DNA from: DATGLE01 sp035294325
Lineage (GTDB): Bacteria; Chloroflexota; Ktedonobacteria; Ktedonobacterales; Ktedonobacteraceae
Length of the DNA stretch: 22,449 bases
Reading direction: 5' to 3'
Assembly (NCBI GenBank): GCA_035294325.1
Contig: DATGLE010000200.1
Coordinates: forward strand, 1-22,449
The translations under genes and the position numbers were made by a program. Numbering within the stretch: the first letter of the stretch is position 1; every line of letters begins with the position of its first letter. The notes under the pieces are model-generated. The model worked only from the letters and a program-made list of their open reading frames with translations, searched no databases and had not been told where the DNA came from. Below are positions 6,352 through 13,725 of this stretch, in pieces.

Positions 6352-7773
6352 ATGCTCAATAGCACCGAAGAAACCCGCATTGAGCGCGACTCCATGGGCG
6401 AGATGCAGGTTCCCATACATGCCTACTATGGCGCCAGCACACAGCGCGCCGTGCTCAACTTTCCCATCAGCGATCTGCGCTTTCCGCGCGCCTTTATCCG
6501 CGCACTCGGCCAGATCAAGCAGGCAGCAGCGCAGGTCAACGAGGCCCTGGGCACGCTCAACCCGCAGATCGCTGAAGCGATTGTACGCGCATCCCAGGAA
6601 GTGATCGACGGCAAGCTAGATAGCCATTTCGTAGTCGATATTTTTCAGACTGGCTCCGGCACCTCCACGAACATGAACGCCAACGAGGTCATTGCCAATC
6701 GTGCTGGAGAACTGCTGGGCGGCGCTCGCGGCTCGCGCAAGGTCCATCCCAACGATCACGTCAACCTCGGCCAGTCGTCCAACGACGTTATCCCCACCGC
6801 GATCCATCTCTCCGCGCTGGTCAGTATCGAGCAGGAGCTGATTCCCGCGCTGCAAGGGCTGCAAGAGGCGCTGGCACAGAAGGCGGACGAGTTTATGCCG
6901 GTCATCAAGACGGGGCGCACGCACTTGCAAGACGCCACGCCCATCCGGCTCGGGCAGGAGTTCCTGGGCTACGCGGGGCAGATCGAGCGCGGCATCTCGC
7001 GCCTGCGCTACGCTCAGAGCGAGCTTTCGGAGGTCGCGCTTGGCGGCACCGCCGTAGGCACGGGCGTCAATACGCACCCGGAGTTCGCGGCCCGCGTCTG
7101 CCAGCGGCTATCCGAGATGAACGGCGTCACAGTGCATGAGACGAGCAACCATTTCCAGGCGCAGAGTACGCTGGATAATATCGTCGCGGCCAGCGGCGCG
7201 CTCAACACGCTCGCGGTAAGTCTGATGAAGATTGCCAACGATATCCGCTGGCTCGGCTCCGGTCCGCGCGCCGGAATCGGCGAGATCGAATTGCCCGCCG
7301 TGCAGCCCGGCAGTTCGATCATGCCGGGCAAGGTCAACCCGGTCATTGCCGAATCGGTCTGCATGGTCTGCGCGCAGGTGATGGGCAACCACACGACCAT
7401 CACCGTCGGCGGCCAATCCGGCAATTTCGAGATCAACGTGATGATGCCCATTGTCGCCTACAACCTGCTGCAATCGATTAGCCTGCTCGCGGCGGCGGCG
7501 CGCAACTTCAATGAGCAGTGCGTAAAGGGTCTTAAGGCGACGACGAAGGGACCGGAGATGGTCGAGCGCGGCCTGGCGATCTGCACGGCGCTGGCCCCGG
7601 TGATCGGCTACGATGCCGCCGCCGCGCTCGCGAAGGAGGCGCACCGGACAGGCAAGACGATACGCGAGGTTGCCCGCGAGAAGACGAATCTCTCAGAGGA
7701 GGAGCTTGCACGCATTCTCGATCCTGCCAGAATGACGGAGCCGGGCCTGGAGGGCGGTCCCGCCGCCGGGTAA
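6352..7773 (+). CDS. fumC: Fumarate hydratase, class II
   Basis: Iron-independent class II fumarase of the citric acid cycle, which interconverts fumarate and L-malate in the cytosol as a homotetramer. The 473-residue length is typical. Conserved blocks in order are GSGTSTNMN (101-109), HPNDHVNLGQSSND (132-145), TGRTHLQDATP (187-197, with catalytic H191) and the superfamily signature GSSIMPGKVNP (320-330) with the catalytic serine loop. These separate it from aspartase and argininosuccinate lyase, although aspartase is close and cannot be fully excluded. The ATG at 6352 is chosen over the in-frame ATG at 6331 because GAGGAGG lies five bases before it. A hairpin follows the stop, then the methyltransferase 108 bases downstream. 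Confidence 0.95.
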   Translation: MLNSTEETRIERDSMGEMQVPIHAYYGASTQRAVLNFPISDLRFPRAFIRALGQIKQAAAQVNEALGTLNPQIAEAIVRASQEVIDGKLDSHFVVDIFQTGSGTSTNMNANEVIANRAGELLGGARGSRKVHPNDHVNLGQSSNDVIPTAIHLSALVSIEQELIPALQGLQEALAQKADEFMPVIKTGRTHLQDATPIRLGQEFLGYAGQIERGISRLRYAQSELSEVALGGTAVGTGVNTHPEFAARVCQRLSEMNGVTVHETSNHFQAQSTLDNIVAASGALNTLAVSLMKIANDIRWLGSGPRAGIGEIELPAVQPGSSIMPGKVNPVIAESVCMVCAQVMGNHTTITVGGQSGNFEINVMMPIVAYNLLQSISLLAAAARNFNEQCVKGLKATTKGPEMVERGLAICTALAPVIGYDAAAALAKEAHRTGKTIREVAREKTNLSEEELARILDPARMTEPGLEGGPAAG

Positions 7774-7785
7774 TGGATGCAGCGG

Positions 7786-7822
7786 GCCATGTCATCCTTC
7801 GCTGCGCACAGGATGACATGGC
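7786..7822. terminator. Hairpin E after fumC (13-bp stem)
   Basis: Arms 7786-7798 and 7810-7822 (GCCATGTCATCCT and its exact complement) flank an 11-base loop TCGCTGCGCAC. It starts 13 bases after the fumarase stop and is placed like a terminator, but no T run follows, so it may equally be a repeat of the class seen elsewhere in this window. Confidence 0.5.
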
Positions 7823-7881
7823 GATGGTGGGCGGTAAACATCACTATTTGATAGAAATTCACACTAAGGAAGGTTTGTCGC

Positions 7882-8754
7882 ATGACACAGACTCCCAGAT
7901 CGAAGGACCAGGATGAAAATACCTACATGGTCGATGCCGAGAGCGCGGCGGAGATGGCCCGCCTGCTCGACCACGACAAGATCGGCAATGAGGCAATGGG
8001 CGGCCTCTTCCCAGAGCGGAGCGAGGAGGAGATGGTCGACATCGCGCGCGTTCTCGATATTGGCTGCGGCCCCGGTGGCTGGGTTCACGAGGTCGCCCAT
8101 GCCTATCCAACCATCGAGGTCGAGGGCATTGATATCAGCCGCCCCATGATCGACTATGCCCGCGCCCACGCGAAAGTGCGCGGGCTGCGCAACGTCCACT
8201 TCCATGTGATGAATGCATTGAAGCCGCTCGATTTCCCCGACGAATCGTTCGATCTGGTTAACGCTCGCACGATTTTCGGCTTCGTGCCGCGTGAGGCGTG
8301 GCCGCGCCTGCTGCTGGAGTGCAGGCGTATTTTGCGCCCGGGCGGCGTTATTCGCCTGACTGAACTGGAATGGGGCTTCGCCAACACGCCGGCGTTCGAA
8401 ACGTTCTGTGCTCTGGCGAGTCAGGCCATTAACCGCGCCGGACTGAGTTTCTCGCCCACAGGACGGCACTTCGGCATCACACCGATGCTCAAGCGCCTGG
8501 TACACGACGCTGGCTTTCACACTATCCAGCATAAGGCGCACATCCTGGACCATTCCTATGGAACCCCGGCCCACGAAATCACCTACCAGGACCTGCGTAT
8601 CTTCTTCAAAACCATCCAGCCGCTCTGCTTGAAGACGCAGGTTGCCACCCGGGAGGAGCTTGACCGCCTGTACGACGAGGTGCTGGTAGAGATGGTTCAA
8701 GAAGACTTTTGCAGCATAATGTTTATCCTGACGGTGTGGGGCGAAAAGCCGTAA
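7882..8754 (+). CDS. Class I SAM-dependent methyltransferase
   Basis: A 290-residue soluble methyltransferase of the Methyltransf_25/31 type. The SAM-binding motif I is VLDIGCGPGGW (57-67). The acidic end of the second strand is in VEGIDISRPMIDYA. A DLVNARTIFGFVP segment matches motif IV, and LRPGGVIRLTELEW matches the strand after motif VI. The C-terminal third (about 185-290) is probably the substrate-binding cap, and its acceptor cannot be predicted. The ATG at 7882 has AAGGAAGG eight bases upstream. The stop codon lies inside the left arm of a 34-bp hairpin shared with the convergent gene. It may be co-transcribed with fumC if hairpin E is read through. Confidence 0.88.
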   Translation: MTQTPRSKDQDENTYMVDAESAAEMARLLDHDKIGNEAMGGLFPERSEEEMVDIARVLDIGCGPGGWVHEVAHAYPTIEVEGIDISRPMIDYARAHAKVRGLRNVHFHVMNALKPLDFPDESFDLVNARTIFGFVPREAWPRLLLECRRILRPGGVIRLTELEWGFANTPAFETFCALASQAINRAGLSFSPTGRHFGITPMLKRLVHDAGFHTIQHKAHILDHSYGTPAHEITYQDLRIFFKTIQPLCLKTQVATREELDRLYDEVLVEMVQEDFCSIMFILTVWGEKP

Positions 8755-8821
8755 TTTCAATCGGGTGAGCGGGAGATGCGCGAAGTACATCTCCCGCTCA
8801 CCCGATTGAAATTACGGCTTT
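8745..8821. terminator. 34-bp perfect hairpin spanning two convergent stops
   Basis: Left arm 8745-8778 and right arm 8788-8821 are perfectly complementary with a 9-base loop CGCGAAGTA. The left arm contains the methyltransferase stop (8752-8754), and the right arm reaches into the stop of the minus-strand gene (8822-8820). It would fold in both transcripts and is the obvious candidate for a bidirectional terminator. Its length and the apex TGCGCGAAG, shared with element B, also fit a repeat insertion. Confidence 0.85.
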
Positions 8822-9239
8822 AGAGATAGACGGTCTCTTCACGCAGCGAATTATAGAGCGCGATGATCTTGCGCCCTCCCCTCTCGCTCCTTTCAATAGC
8901 TTTGTTGCGAGCCTCCTCCAGATTCTCACAGCTCATCGTGACATCAAGGTAGTAGTAATGTGAGGAGGGATGTATCCACGTTCCCAGCCAGCTATCGGCT
9001 TCCAGAAGATAACTGCGATTAGTCTGGATGAAGGCTTTGAGTTCCGCAACCAGGTCGGCATCTGGCGGGAGAATAGCCGTTTTACCTGGATATTTGGGAA
9101 AGCCCCAGGCATCGACGGGGGAGAGAAACTGATAGGTAGCCAGTTTGGATGCGCTTATGCCTTTTTCCAGTGTTGCTATTGCCACGTCCAGAATGTATTT
9201 CTCGAAATAGTACGTTTCTAAGCGTGTTACAACTTGCAT
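8820..9239 (-). CDS. Unrecognised 139-residue soluble protein
   Basis: I cannot assign this protein to a named family. It is hydrophilic with no signal peptide or membrane segment. The second half, with an LLEADSWLGTWIHP segment, then a YYYLDVTMSCENLEEARNKA-like strand-helix and a final KIIALYNSLREETVYL strand, resembles small conserved proteins often seen in actinobacterial and phage genomes (a GxWxxPxTGxxYLDxS pattern followed by a helix and an AIYDL strand). That likeness is from memory. The frame opens at 9365, but the ATG at 9239 is preferred: it has GAAGGG six bases upstream, and the upstream residues are Arg-rich and run through a hairpin. The gene follows the DUF512 gene on the same strand with a 154-base gap, and its stop overlaps the shared terminator hairpin. 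Confidence 0.7.
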   Translation of the reverse strand: MQVVTRLETYYFEKYILDVAIATLEKGISASKLATYQFLSPVDAWGFPKYPGKTAILPPDADLVAELKAFIQTNRSYLLEADSWLGTWIHPSSHYYYLDVTMSCENLEEARNKAIERSERGGRKIIALYNSLREETVYL

Positions 9240-9287
9240 CTCTAACCCTTCTGTAGCAGGATTTTTTCCTCTTGCATCGCCACGGCG

Positions 9288-9320
9288 CCGGCGCCAGGCT
9301 GGTAAGCGGCCTGGCGCCGG
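9288..9320. repeat. 12-bp perfect hairpin between two minus-strand genes
   Basis: CCGGCGCCAGGC (9288-9299) and GCCTGGCGCCGG (9309-9320) are separated by nine bases. It follows the DUF512 gene by about 75 bases in its transcription direction and could attenuate read-through into the gene at 8820-9239. No T run follows on the minus strand. Confidence 0.65.
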
Positions 9321-9393
9321 TATGCTCTTTGTGGCTGCTAGAAGAATCACGTTCTGCCGTCGCAATTTTCACCTGATCGAGGCAAAATTATGC

Positions 9394-10812
9394 TTAAAGG
9401 CGAGATTGCACGCGCACGGGCTGGCGCGCCCTCCCGTCGGGAGCCAGACCGGCCAGGGCACGAATAGTCTCGACCGCTTCCTGCGCGTTGCGCACGAACG
9501 CAACGCGCGCGGGCACCTGCGCCATGAAGTCGTCCACGGTCACATCATCCAGGAAACGCTGGCCCTCATTGTCCAGCATCACGCGCGGCAGCAGTACAAG
9601 ATCGCCGAGATTACCATGCTCGCGCAGGGTTGCCAGCACATCCTGGCCGCAGAGCAGGCCCGCCACCGTGACCTCGGCGCCAAAGAAGCGATTCACAATG
9701 GGCAGGACCTCGACCTCAAGGGCGCGGATCGCGCGCAGATCCGCCGCGAGCCGCTCAATGACCGGGCGCGCCATCGTGCTCGTGCCGAGCGTAACGCGAC
9801 GCGATTGCGGCATGGCGTCCGGCAGCCGGCGCTTGCTGCGCGTCCACTGCTCCAGCAGATAGCGCGTCATCCCCACGCCATTCTCGATCTGCGAATAGAG
9901 GCCATAGTGCTCGGCGGGCGGAAACTCGCGCTCGGTGAGATAGTACCATTCATCGGAGAGATAGACGAAGGGGTAGCCATCGGGATCGGTGGCAGCAAAG
10001 CAGCGCTGGTACGCCTCGACCTGTTCGATAATCGCCTCGGCCTCCGCGCGTGTGTAGTGGCGCAACTGCGGCAGTTCGCCCACTTTCATCATATTATTAT
10101 ATTTCGTCAACCCCACGGGCACCACCGAGATCGACTCGACGATGGGGCGCAGCGCGGTCAGATCGTTGATGCTGCGGTCAAGCTGTTCGCCATCGTTGAT
10201 CCCCGGGCAGAGCACGAGCTGCGTATGGCAGGTGATATGCATATCTCCCAGACGCCTGATGTGCTCGATAATATCGCCGGCACGTGGGCCATCAACCATC
10301 TTGCGGCGAAGTTCAGGATCGGTGGTATGCACGGAGACATAGAGCGGCGACAACTTCTGCTCGTCGAGCCGCTGCCAGTCATGCTCTTTCAAGTTCGTCA
10401 GCGTAATAAAATTGCCAAAGAGAAATGAATAGCGATAGTCGTCATCTTTAATATAGAGCGAGGAGCGCATGCCGTGAGGCAGACCGGCCTGGGGCGCAAA
10501 GCGCTCCGGCAGCCCCTTGATGAAGCAGAAGACGCATTTATTGGCGCACTGGCGGATAAATGGCGTCGGCTCCTCGCCGAAGAGCAGGCCCAGGTTCTCG
10601 TCGCTGCTCTTGGTAATATGTACCTCGTGCTGCTGCTGCTGGCGCTCAAAGCCGACGACAAGTTCCTCATCGGCAACATAGAAGCGGTAATCCACCAGGT
10701 CGCGAATCAGATGACCGTTAATGGTGCGAATCAGATCGCCTGGCTGGAGGCCCGCGCGATCCGCCAGGCTTTCGGGCACTACCTCCCGCACCCATCCATA
10801 TAATTTTGGCAT
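9394..10812 (-). CDS. PDZ/radical-SAM protein with DUF512 domain
   Basis: A 472-residue conserved protein with an N-terminal PDZ-like domain (about 5-60, VPESLADRAGLQPGDLIRTI), a radical-SAM cluster motif and a C-terminal DUF512 region (from about 280). The cysteines CANKCVFCF (C89, C93, C96) form the CxxxCxxC site for the 4Fe-4S cluster that cleaves S-adenosylmethionine. The family is widespread in Firmicutes, Chloroflexota and cyanobacteria, where it is annotated DUF512 or TIGR03279 FeS protein; its reaction is unknown. The ATG at 10812 is preferred over the in-frame TTG at 10827 because GAGGA lies eight bases before it. A near-consensus promoter is at 10853-10881. It is divergent from the APC permease. 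Confidence 0.92.
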   Translation of the reverse strand: MPKLYGWVREVVPESLADRAGLQPGDLIRTINGHLIRDLVDYRFYVADEELVVGFERQQQQHEVHITKSSDENLGLLFGEEPTPFIRQCANKCVFCFIKGLPERFAPQAGLPHGMRSSLYIKDDDYRYSFLFGNFITLTNLKEHDWQRLDEQKLSPLYVSVHTTDPELRRKMVDGPRAGDIIEHIRRLGDMHITCHTQLVLCPGINDGEQLDRSINDLTALRPIVESISVVPVGLTKYNNMMKVGELPQLRHYTRAEAEAIIEQVEAYQRCFAATDPDGYPFVYLSDEWYYLTEREFPPAEHYGLYSQIENGVGMTRYLLEQWTRSKRRLPDAMPQSRRVTLGTSTMARPVIERLAADLRAIRALEVEVLPIVNRFFGAEVTVAGLLCGQDVLATLREHGNLGDLVLLPRVMLDNEGQRFLDDVTVDDFMAQVPARVAFVRNAQEAVETIRALAGLAPDGRARQPVRVQSRL

Positions 10813-10852
10813 TATGGCTTTCCTCAATAAACCTCAGACAGCTATCCGTGAG

Positions 10853-10881
10853 ATTATAGCCGCTATATGCGTAATCGTCAA
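10853..10881 (-). promoter_or_regulatory. Strong sigma70-like promoter of the DUF512 gene
   Basis: On the minus strand, -35 TTGACG (10881-10876) and -10 TATAAT (10858-10853) are separated by exactly 17 bases. The start site would be near 10846, leaving a leader of about 34 bases before the ATG at 10812. Confidence 0.72.
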
Positions 10882-10894
10882 ATGAGTACTCATT
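10881..10894. promoter_or_regulatory. Palindromic operator candidate AATGAGTACTCATT
   Basis: A perfect 14-base palindrome that abuts and overlaps by one base the outer edge of the -35 box, in the divergent region between the DUF512 gene and the APC permease. Its size and ATGAGT half-sites look like a TetR/AcrR-type operator. The cognate regulator is not evident in the window. Confidence 0.5.
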
Positions 10895-10895
10895 C

Positions 10896-10974
10896 GCGCG
10901 GCTCCGCCGCGCAAGAAGTAAAATGTGTGGTATGGAAGGTGCGCGAAGCGCACCTTCCATACCACACATTTTAC
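10896..10974. repeat. Repeat element B: 27-bp perfect hairpin plus GCGGCTCCGCCGC
   Basis: Arms 10918-10944 and 10948-10974 are exact reverse complements with loop GAA. A small GC stem at 10896-10912 precedes it and includes the 13-mer GCGGCTCCGCCGC (10898-10910), the exact complement of 4787-4799 in element A. The core TGTGTGGTATGGAA differs from that of A by one base. It ends a few bases before the permease Shine-Dalgarno, so it lies in that gene's leader. Confidence 0.9.
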
Positions 10975-10992
10975 AGAAGGAAGGAGTTATCT

Positions 10993-12468
10993 ATGTCGAT
11001 TCAGCCCGGCACGCAATCGACGCCACCGGCTCAGAATCTGCGTGCGAACACGATTGGCCTCCCCGGCGTTCTCTTCCAGTCAATTACCACAATGGCGCCG
11101 GCCTCCGCTGTAGCGTTCAGTCTTGGCCCCGCCGTCGCCTTCACCGGAGGAGCATTACCGCTCGCCGCCCTCATCGCGCTTATCGTCTGCGCGCTGATCG
11201 CCCTGAATATCGGGGCAATGGCGAAGCACCTGCCGTCGGCGGGCGGATACTTCACTTTCGTCAGCCGGGGACTGGGGCCACAGGCCGGTTGGATGACTGG
11301 CTGGCTCTTCGACCTCGCCTACCTGCTGGTCGTGCCTTTCCAGTTACTTGTGCTGGGGCCAGTGGCCGATCAGTTCGTCAACACCTACTTTCACCTCTCC
11401 TTCGGCCCGAGCGGTTGGGCCATCTGGGCGGTAATCTTCGCCATCGTTATCTTCCTGCTGACCTACTTCGGCATTAAAATCTCGGCGGATACCGGCGTCG
11501 TGCTTGGCTGCATCGAGATCGGCGTGTTTGTGCTGCTCTCGATCTGGCTCATCATCAACGCTGGCAGTCATAATACGCTCGCGATCTTTAACCCGACCAC
11601 CAGTTCATCGGGAGTCGGCGGAGTACTGGTTGGTATCCTCTTCGTCTTCACTGCATTCGCGGGCTTTGAGTCGTCGGCCCCGCTGGCCGAGGAGACGCAG
11701 AATCCGCGCCGCACGGTGCCACGCGCGATCCTGCTGGCGGCCATCTGTATCGGCGCCTTCTACATCCTCTGCTCTTATGCCGGCATCACGGGCTGGACGC
11801 TGCACCACAAGATCGGGGATTATGGCAGCGAGCTTAATCCCTGGGCAACGATGGCAAAAGAGCTGTGGGGACCGCTAGAACTCATTGTGCTGCTTGTCAT
11901 TCTGAATAGCGCGCTGGCGAACTCGAATGCGGGCGTCAATGCCGTTACCCGTGTGCTCTACGCGATGGGGCGTGTGAGAACGCTGCCTTCCGCGCTCTCG
12001 CACCTTAACCGGCATCAGGTTCCCGATCTGGCGCTGATCTTCACGATGATCGTAGCGGTTGTAATCGCGCTCGCAACCGGCTTTGCCTTCGGCCCATTCC
12101 CGGGCGCATTCGCGTTCGTGGGCGCCATCCTTACCTTCCCGATTCTTATCGTCTACATCGCCACCTGTGTTTCGGTTTTCTTCTTCTACCGGCGCGAGCA
12201 TCCCACCGAGTTCAATGTGGGACGCCATGTGGTTATCCCGCTCATACCGCTGGTGGTGCTGCTCTTCGTGATCTACTACCAGATAACCGGTCTGACGACG
12301 CCACCGCTCAATCTGGTCATACCCATTGTCGTCGCCTGGATCATCCTCGGCATAATTATCGTGGTAGCGCTCAGCATGCGCGCGCCGCGTGCGCTGGCGA
12401 TGGCGAACCGTGTGTATGGAGAAGAGGAAGAGGTGAACGCCGCCGGGGAGGAACCTGCGCAGGCGTAA
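10993..12468 (+). CDS. APC-superfamily amino acid/amine permease
   Basis: A 491-residue permease of the amino acid-polyamine-organocation superfamily (AA_permease_2 type), with about twelve membrane helices. The first helix has the family pattern (LPGVLFQSITTMAPASAVAF, 23-42), where the unwound helix binds the substrate backbone. A FTAFAGFESSAPLAEETQNP-like segment near residues 217-236 is the conserved helix 6 and following loop, with the Glu typical of this group. The C-terminal tail is acidic. The frame is open from 10867, but the ATG at 10993 has AAGGAAGGAG just upstream. The substrate cannot be read from sequence. The nearby flavin amine oxidase and WYL regulator make amines or amino acids plausible. 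Confidence 0.9.
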   Translation: MSIQPGTQSTPPAQNLRANTIGLPGVLFQSITTMAPASAVAFSLGPAVAFTGGALPLAALIALIVCALIALNIGAMAKHLPSAGGYFTFVSRGLGPQAGWMTGWLFDLAYLLVVPFQLLVLGPVADQFVNTYFHLSFGPSGWAIWAVIFAIVIFLLTYFGIKISADTGVVLGCIEIGVFVLLSIWLIINAGSHNTLAIFNPTTSSSGVGGVLVGILFVFTAFAGFESSAPLAEETQNPRRTVPRAILLAAICIGAFYILCSYAGITGWTLHHKIGDYGSELNPWATMAKELWGPLELIVLLVILNSALANSNAGVNAVTRVLYAMGRVRTLPSALSHLNRHQVPDLALIFTMIVAVVIALATGFAFGPFPGAFAFVGAILTFPILIVYIATCVSVFFFYRREHPTEFNVGRHVVIPLIPLVVLLFVIYYQITGLTTPPLNLVIPIVVAWIILGIIIVVALSMRAPRALAMANRVYGEEEEVNAAGEEPAQA

Positions 12469-12521
12469 TCGGGGGACATCTCCCTCTGGCTTCAACTTTA
12501 GCGGTGATGCCCGGCGGCGCA

Positions 12522-12674
12522 GCAGGGCTGAGGCAAGCCCTGCCCCCCTCCGCGTGCAGAAGCGGGTTTTGTGTTGTAGGGGCGACCCTTGCGGTCGCCC
12601 TTCCCCGCACACCTGAAGTTAACGCCTATGGGGATACCCCCGCGCCCCCGGCAGGAGGGCGACTGCCCTCCTGC
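12522..12674. repeat. Cluster of three hairpins between convergent genes
   Basis: Three perfect hairpins lie in a row. 12522-12529/12536-12543 has an 8-bp stem (GCAGGGCT). 12580-12587/12593-12600 has an 8-bp stem (GGGCGACC) with loop CTTGC, a GGGCGACC-loop-GGTCGCCC form seen as an interspersed repeat in many bacterial genomes. 12651-12660/12665-12674 has a 10-bp stem (GCAGGAGGGC). They separate the APC permease (ends 12468) from the convergent WYL gene, and the third lies inside the WYL coding end. They may serve as terminators for both. Confidence 0.75.
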
Positions 12675-13648
12675 ACCTCCCGCTGTCTGTAAAACTCTAC
12701 AATGCCGTTCGCGACCTGGATCACGGACTGGCGCAACTCCTGCGGCGCCAGCACCTCGACGAACGTGCCGAAGCCGAGGATGCTGCTGCGCGCGGCTTCG
12801 AACGAGTCGAACTGGAGCGTAATCGTGATCCAGCCCTCGGCATCGGGCGGCTCGGCCTGCTCGATGAGTCTGTATATTGATTCTCCCATGATCTGCGGCA
12901 GAACAGATATAAAGGCGGGGGAGACGCGCACCGTCACTGGATAGACGGGCCACATGTTCTGGAACTCGGCGCTCCACGCCCGCCAGTAGTGTTCAAGATC
13001 GAAGCCCTCCGGGCGCTGGCAAGGCTCGTTGACAATTTCGGCGTTCAGCACGCGCGAGACGCGAAAGACGCGCAGTTCTCCATGTGAGACGGCCACCATG
13101 TACCAGACGCCGGCTTTGGCGACCAGGCCAAGCGGATCAACGACGCGCTCGGTCACTTCCCCTGCGCGCTTGCGATAGGTAATGCGCACGCGGTGATCGT
13201 ACCATACGGCGTCGCGCAAGGTCTGGAGGTAAGGCACGGCATCACTGGAATGATACCAGCCCACAGCCTCCATGTAGAGGCGCTGGCGGGCGTGCTCCAC
13301 GTCGCGGCGATGGGCGGAGGGAAGCGCGGCCAGGAGTTTGAGCAGCGCGGCCTCCAGCGCCTTGCTCGCGCCCAGGTCCGCCAGAGGCCCGGCTGATCCG
13401 CGCACGAACAGCGAGCGCACCTCGTCCCCGCTCAACCCTGTCAGGTTGGTGCGATAGCCCTCGGCCAGCTTGCAGCCGCCGCCCGGTCCACGCTCGGCAT
13501 AGACGGGAACGCCCGCCGCGCTGAGCGCCTCGATATCGCGATAAATCGTGCGTTCCGATACCTCCAGCCGCTCCGCCAGTTCACGAGCTGTGATGCTGCC
13601 CCTGACCTGCAAGAGCATTAGCAGTGAGAGCAGCCGATCAGCACGCAT
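12626..13648 (-). CDS. WYL-domain transcriptional regulator (YafY-like)
   Basis: A 340-residue DNA-binding regulator. Residues 3-60 form a winged helix-turn-helix of the HTH_11/DeoR-like type (ITARELAERLEVSERTIYRD, 19-38, and the GGGCK wing). The centre carries a WYL domain (about 135-210), with VRITYRKRAGEV and GVWYMVAV as its hallmark strands; WYL domains bind ligands or nucleic acid. A WCX-like C-terminal part (about 230-325) follows. The ATG at 13648 has AGGAGAAGG directly upstream and is preferred over an in-frame start eight codons earlier. It lies 77 bases after the amine oxidase on the same strand, so it may be in its operon. The last 17 residues are Gly/Pro-rich and run through a hairpin repeat, so the end may be a repeat-derived extension. 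Confidence 0.9.
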   Translation of the reverse strand: MRADRLLSLLMLLQVRGSITARELAERLEVSERTIYRDIEALSAAGVPVYAERGPGGGCKLAEGYRTNLTGLSGDEVRSLFVRGSAGPLADLGASKALEAALLKLLAALPSAHRRDVEHARQRLYMEAVGWYHSSDAVPYLQTLRDAVWYDHRVRITYRKRAGEVTERVVDPLGLVAKAGVWYMVAVSHGELRVFRVSRVLNAEIVNEPCQRPEGFDLEHYWRAWSAEFQNMWPVYPVTVRVSPAFISVLPQIMGESIYRLIEQAEPPDAEGWITITLQFDSFEAARSSILGFGTFVEVLAPQELRQSVIQVANGIVEFYRQREVQEGSRPPAGGAGVSP

Positions 13649-13725
13649 ACACCTTCTCCTTTGCTTCCTCATCGTTTCATCTAGAACATATTACCACATG
13701 AGAAAGGCTCTGATACTCAGCATCT

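Noticed and set aside
5490..6416. Long minus-strand open frame of 308 codons opposite the MFS gene
   Set aside because: It is antisense to a well-supported permease, is rich in Gln, Arg and His with no recognisable motifs, and lacks a ribosome site; a shadow of the GC-rich coding strand.
7864..8790. Minus-strand open frame of 308 codons opposite the methyltransferase
   Set aside because: The plus-strand gene has clear SAM motifs and a ribosome site; the antisense frame shows no family pattern and crosses the hairpin at 8745-8821.
9322..10428. Plus-strand open frame of 368 codons opposite the DUF512 gene
   Set aside because: His/Arg/Ala-rich composition without motifs, antisense to a radical-SAM gene with its own promoter.
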